A stretch of 8,793 nucleotides of DNA from Coriobacteriaceae bacterium (GTDB lineage: Bacteria; Actinomycetota; Coriobacteriia; Coriobacteriales; Eggerthellaceae): NCBI GenBank assembly GCA_015062635.1, contig SUUF01000080.1:1-8793 (forward strand). Reading direction: 5' to 3'. Shown here piece by piece: positions 5,806 through 8,793 of the stretch (positions are counted from its first letter, which is position 1; each line of letters begins with the position of its first letter). The translations under genes were made by a program, and so were the position numbers. The notes below the pieces were generated by a model that saw only the letters and a program-made list of their open reading frames with translations, was not told the origin of the DNA and did not search any database.

Positions 5806-7017
5806 ATGTCCAATTGTATCGTGGCTCAGTCTGGGGGGCCTACTTCGGTTATTAATGCTACGGTCGCTGGTGTTGTTAAGGCAAACCAGATGAATCCGGT
5901 GTATGAGCATGTGTATGGTGGCCTGAACGGCATCGAGGGCATCCTGCAGGAGCGCTTCGTCGATCTTACCGACATGACCGAGGAGGAGAACCTCGTCCTG
6001 CGCCAGACGCCGTCTTCGGCGCTCGGCTCTTGCCGTTACAAGCTGAAGCGCGACAACGTCGAGGACTTCGAGAAGCTCATCAAGATCATGGAGAAGTACG
6101 ACATCGAGACGCTGTTCTACACCGGCGGCAACGACTCCATGGACACCGTGGCCGCGCTTTCCGAGTACGCCACGAAGAACGGCATCACCGGCCGTCGTTT
6201 CGTGGGCTGCCCGAAGACGGTCGACAACGACCTCGTGATCACCGACCACTGCCCGGGCTTCGCTTCCGCTGCGAAGTTCATCGCCACCACGGCGCTGCAG
6301 ACCTGGCTTGACGTGAACGTGTACCCGTCCTCCCGTCAGGAGGTCTTCGTGCTCGAGACCATGGGTCGCGACGCTGGTTGGCTCGCCGCTTCCGCGTGCT
6401 TGTCCGGCCATGTCGACATCGTCATCCTGCCCGAGGATGCCTTCGACAAGGAGAAGTTCCTTGCCCGCGTGAAGGAGTGCATCGAGGCCACGAGCAAGTG
6501 CTACGTCGTGGTTTCCGAGGGCGCCCGTTACGCCGACGGCACCTACATCTCCGCCGGCGAGAGCAAGAACGACCTGTTCGGCCATGCGGTGCTGGGCGGT
6601 GCCGGCGAGGCCCTGAAGGCCATGATCCTCGATTCCGGCGCGGCTCCTCGCGTGAAGGTGCAGGACCTGTCCTCCGCGCAGCGCTCGCACGCCACCGAGC
6701 AGTCGCTCGTCGACGTCACCGAGTCGTTCCGCCTGGGCATGAGCGCCCATATGCGCAGCGCCGACAAGTCCTTCACCGGCAAGATGGTGGGCGTGAAGCG
6801 CCGCGAGGGCGACACCTACGAGGTCGATTACTTCGCCATCGAGGCTGACAAGGTCGCCAACTTCGTGAAGGGTTTCCCGAAGGAGTGGATCCTCCCGAAC
6901 TATGCCGGCATCACCGACGAGGCCGTGGCCTACCTGCGCCCGCTTATCCAGGGCCAGCCCACGCTCATCTACAAGGATGGCCTGCCGGCCTACATCCAGC
7001 CGTACTACCTGCGCTAA
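5806..7017 (+). CDS. pfp: Phosphofructokinase, probably PPi-dependent
   Basis: This enzyme phosphorylates fructose 6-phosphate to fructose 1,6-bisphosphate, the committing step of glycolysis, in the cytoplasm. The 403-residue product belongs to the PfkA superfamily. It shows the N-terminal phosphate-binding SGGPTSVINA (9-18), GGLNG (38-42), GGNDSMDT (107-114), PKTVDND (136-142, catalytic Asp140) and METMGRDAGW-type MGR (186-188). Lys137 in the PKT(V/I)DND motif is the hallmark of PPi-using forms; ATP enzymes have Gly there (GTIDND). The usual PPi motif GGDDS reads GGNDS here, so the donor should be tested. Length is longer than ATP-PfkA (about 320) and fits PPi-type forms. It appears monocistronic, with structured DNA upstream and a terminator downstream. 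Its first ~37 codons use unusually many T-ending codons. Confidence 0.9.
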   Translation: MSNCIVAQSGGPTSVINATVAGVVKANQMNPVYEHVYGGLNGIEGILQERFVDLTDMTEEENLVLRQTPSSALGSCRYKLKRDNVEDFEKLIKIMEKYDIETLFYTGGNDSMDTVAALSEYATKNGITGRRFVGCPKTVDNDLVITDHCPGFASAAKFIATTALQTWLDVNVYPSSRQEVFVLETMGRDAGWLAASACLSGHVDIVILPEDAFDKEKFLARVKECIEATSKCYVVVSEGARYADGTYISAGESKNDLFGHAVLGGAGEALKAMILDSGAAPRVKVQDLSSAQRSHATEQSLVDVTESFRLGMSAHMRSADKSFTGKMVGVKRREGDTYEVDYFAIEADKVANFVKGFPKEWILPNYAGITDEAVAYLRPLIQGQPTLIYKDGLPAYIQPYYLR

Positions 7018-7040
7018 TTCCAGCGCGCAAGCGTGTTTTG

Positions 7041-7079
7041 GGGCCCTTCCGCGTGCAAGCGGAAAGGGCCCTTCCTTTT
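7041..7079 (+). terminator. Intrinsic terminator after pfp
   Basis: GGGCCCTTCCGC (7041-7052) pairs with GCGGAAAGGGCCC (7059-7071) with a single bulge and the loop GTGCAA. TTCCTTTT follows. It begins 24 bases after the pfp stop codon. Confidence 0.85.
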
Positions 7080-7206
7080 GCGCGACGCCTCGATCCGGGT
7101 GTACGTCGCGCGCGATGCAACGTTACCTCGGGACCTTCGTAACATGTGCACGATGCAGCCGGTGCCATTACGCTGGCTGTCGCTGTATGCCGCACACCGT
7201 TTCCTC

Positions 7207-7244
7207 AGCTTGCAATTGCGGGCAAGAACTACAATGTTTGCAAA
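7207..7244 (+). promoter_or_regulatory. Possible promoter/operator of the FAD oxidase gene
   Basis: A -10-like TACAAT lies at 7230-7235. TTGCAA occurs on both sides of it, at 7210-7215 and inside the palindrome TTTGCAAA at 7237-7244. A good -35 at the standard spacing is not visible, so the promoter may depend on an activator, or the call may be wrong. The paired TTGCAA sites could be an operator. Confidence 0.3.
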
Positions 7245-7270
7245 ATCCTTACCATCCGAAGGGGGAAACG

Positions 7271-8695
7271 ATGACCAAGTTCGCTGAGCTCACCGAAGAC
7301 CTGGCGCTTCAGTTGAAGGCCATTGTCGGCGAAGACGACATCCAATACGGCGAAGGCGTGAACGAGGACTATTCGCACGACGAAATGCCGATTTACGGCG
7401 CGAAGATGCCGCAGGCGGTGGTGTTCCCCGAGAACACCGAGGAAGTCGCGGCCATCATGAAGCTTTGCTACGACAACGATATCCCCGTGACGGTGCGCGG
7501 CGCCGGCACCGGCCTCGTTGGCGGCAGCACCCCGCTCGCCGGCGGTGTGGTTCTGTGCACGATGAACATGAACAAGATTCTGGAATACGACATGCGCAAC
7601 TTGAACGTGCGCATCCAGCCGGGCGTGCGCCTGTGCGACCTCGCGGCCGACGCGCTCGAGCACGACCTGCTGTATCCGCCCGATCCGGGCGAGAAGACCG
7701 GTTCGGTCGGCGGCAACGTCTCGACGAATGCCGGCGGCATGCGCGCCGTGAAGTACGGCACCACGCGCGATTACGTGATGGCCATGACGGTCGTGCTGCC
7801 CACGGGCGAGATCCTGGAAGTCGGCCGTGCGGTGAACAAGACGAGCTCGGGCTACAGCCTGCTGCACATGATCATCGGCTCCGAGGGAACGCTCGCCGTC
7901 ATCACCGAGCTCACGATGAAGCTCGTTCCCAACCCGCAGGCGAACACGAGCTTCATCCTGCCGTTCGAGAACATCGATGCGGCCATCCGCACGGTGCCCG
8001 AGATCAAGCTCGCCGGCCTCGGTCCGCAATCCATCGAGTTCATGGAGCGCGACATCGTCGACGCTTCTGCCGTGTACCTGGGCAAGAGCGTGTTCCCGAC
8101 CGAGATCGACGGCCGCGAGGCGGGCGCCTACATCTTGGTGACGCTCGACGGCAACGACCCCGAGGAGATTTTCCAGCGCGCCGAGAAGCTCGTGGAAGTC
8201 GCCGACGCCAACGGCGCCTATGACGTGCTCGTCGTCGACCATGCGGCCGAGAAGGAAGCCGTCTGGGCTGCCCGCAGCGCGTTCCTGACCGTCATCGAGG
8301 CCGACAGCGACCTGCTCGACGAGATGGACGTCGTCGTGCCGGTCGACAGCATCGCCGACTTCCTGCACTACATCTACGGCGTGGGCGAGGAACTGGGCGT
8401 GCGCATCCGCTCGTTCGGCCATGCGGGCGATGGCAACCTGCATATCTATTGCGCCGGCAACGACATTCCGGTCGACGAGTTCCTGGCGAAGTCGACGAAG
8501 GTCATGGAAGCGGCCTATGCGAAGTGCGCCGAGCTGCGCGGCCAGGTCTCCGGCGAGCACGGCATCGGCCATGCCAAGAAGAAGTACCTGCATGAGTCGG
8601 TGGGCGACACCGCCATCAACCTGATGGCCGGCATCAAGAAGGTGTTCGACCCGAAGGGCCTGCTGAATCCCGGCAAGATCTGCACCGACCTGTAA
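7271..8695 (+). CDS. GlcD-type FAD-linked 2-hydroxyacid oxidase/dehydrogenase
   Basis: The 474-residue product belongs to the FAD-binding oxidase/transferase type 4 family (GlcD, D-lactate and D-2-hydroxyglutarate dehydrogenases). These oxidise a 2-hydroxyacid to the 2-oxoacid through FAD. The N-terminal PCMH FAD domain shows VRGAGTGLVGGSTP (75-88), PPDPG (136-140), GSVGGNVSTNAGG (144-156) and GSEGTLAVITE (203-213). The C-terminal domain shows MDVVVP (352-357), the substrate/metal motif HAGDGNLHI (384-392) and GEHGIG (428-433). There is no CxxCxxC iron-sulfur motif and no signal peptide, so it is probably cytoplasmic or membrane-peripheral. The ATG at 7271 follows GAAGGGGG; longer in-frame starts would cross the pfp gene and its terminator. 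No GlcE/GlcF, EtfAB or lactate permease lies beside it in the window, so substrate and electron acceptor are unknown. Confidence 0.9.
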   Translation: MTKFAELTEDLALQLKAIVGEDDIQYGEGVNEDYSHDEMPIYGAKMPQAVVFPENTEEVAAIMKLCYDNDIPVTVRGAGTGLVGGSTPLAGGVVLCTMNMNKILEYDMRNLNVRIQPGVRLCDLAADALEHDLLYPPDPGEKTGSVGGNVSTNAGGMRAVKYGTTRDYVMAMTVVLPTGEILEVGRAVNKTSSGYSLLHMIIGSEGTLAVITELTMKLVPNPQANTSFILPFENIDAAIRTVPEIKLAGLGPQSIEFMERDIVDASAVYLGKSVFPTEIDGREAGAYILVTLDGNDPEEIFQRAEKLVEVADANGAYDVLVVDHAAEKEAVWAARSAFLTVIEADSDLLDEMDVVVPVDSIADFLHYIYGVGEELGVRIRSFGHAGDGNLHIYCAGNDIPVDEFLAKSTKVMEAAYAKCAELRGQVSGEHGIGHAKKKYLHESVGDTAINLMAGIKKVFDPKGLLNPGKICTDL

Positions 8696-8716
8696 GCGAC
8701 GGCGTCAGAACGCGAC

Positions 8717-8743
8717 AAGGGCGGCTCTCGGGCCGCCCTTTTT
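8717..8743 (+). terminator. Intrinsic terminator after the FAD oxidase gene
   Basis: AAGGGCGGC (8717-8725) pairs perfectly with GCCGCCCTT (8732-8740) around a 6-base loop and runs into TTTTT (8739-8743). It starts 21 bases after the stop codon. Confidence 0.92.
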
Positions 8744-8761
8744 ATCGCCCGCGCTTATTCG

Positions 8762-8793
8762 TCAAGCGCTCGCTTCCGTCATTTCGACGAGCG
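8762..8793 (-). CDS. Possible 3' tip of a convergent gene
   Basis: On the minus strand the frame entering from the right edge reads ...LVEMTEASA and stops at TGA (8762-8764 on the plus strand). The plus-strand terminator at 8717-8743 would then separate two converging genes. With only nine codons visible, this could be chance. Confidence 0.2.
   Translation of the reverse strand, partial: LVEMTEASA

Larger units (their letters stand above)
7018..7270. other. Intergenic region between pfp and the FAD oxidase gene
   Basis: This spacer holds the pfp terminator (7041-7079), several inverted repeats and a possible promoter/operator for the next gene. No gene is supported, although the frame of the downstream oxidase stays open far upstream. 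Confidence 0.6.

Noticed and set aside
5689..6750. Minus-strand open frame opposite pfp
   Set aside because: It is a mirror frame of the conserved phosphofructokinase coding sequence and has no recognisable domain.
6902..7270. Upstream extension of the FAD oxidase reading frame
   Set aside because: The frame stays open through the end of pfp and its terminator, but the strong SD before ATG 7271 and the normal family length make 7271 the start.

Overview
This window comes from a GC-rich bacterium whose coding sequences strongly prefer C- or G-ending codons. The ribosomal protein sequences and gene order suggest a high-GC actinobacterium, most likely a member of the Coriobacteriia (Eggerthellaceae-like). 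That placement is inferred from sequence character and was not searched. All confidently called genes lie on the + strand.

Layout. Positions 1-427 hold no convincing gene but contain a decayed family of direct repeats. A strong sigma-A-type promoter (about 428-456) and a structured leader (about 463-609) precede one run of translation genes: rpsL (S12), rpsG (S7), fusA (EF-G), rpsJ (S10), rplC (L3), rplD (L4) and rplW (L23). This joins the str operon directly to the start of the S10 operon. No tuf gene lies between fusA and rpsJ. The S10 series stops after rplW, where rplB, rpsS and the rest would normally follow. The break is filled by about 300 bp of non-coding DNA with a terminator-like hairpin and a striking nested 121-bp inverted repeat. 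Two metabolic genes follow, each apparently its own transcription unit with a terminator behind it: a PPi-type phosphofructokinase (5806-7017) and a GlcD-type FAD-linked 2-hydroxyacid oxidase/dehydrogenase (7271-8695). The last 50 bases may include the 3' tip of a convergent gene.

How the genes work together. The first seven genes encode parts of the 30S subunit (S12, S7, S10), the 50S subunit (L3, L4, L23) and the translocase EF-G. They are tightly spaced, with a strong Shine-Dalgarno (SD) sequence before most of them and a zero-gap rplD/rplW junction, as expected for a co-transcribed, growth-regulated operon. The phosphofructokinase acts in glycolysis, probably using pyrophosphate. The FAD enzyme would oxidise a 2-hydroxyacid such as D-lactate, glycolate or 2-hydroxyglutarate; its electron-transfer partner is not visible here.

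Most of the window is ordinary housekeeping sequence. The parts worth a second look are non-coding: the repeat array and structured leader upstream of rpsL, and the inverted-repeat element exactly where the S10 operon is interrupted.
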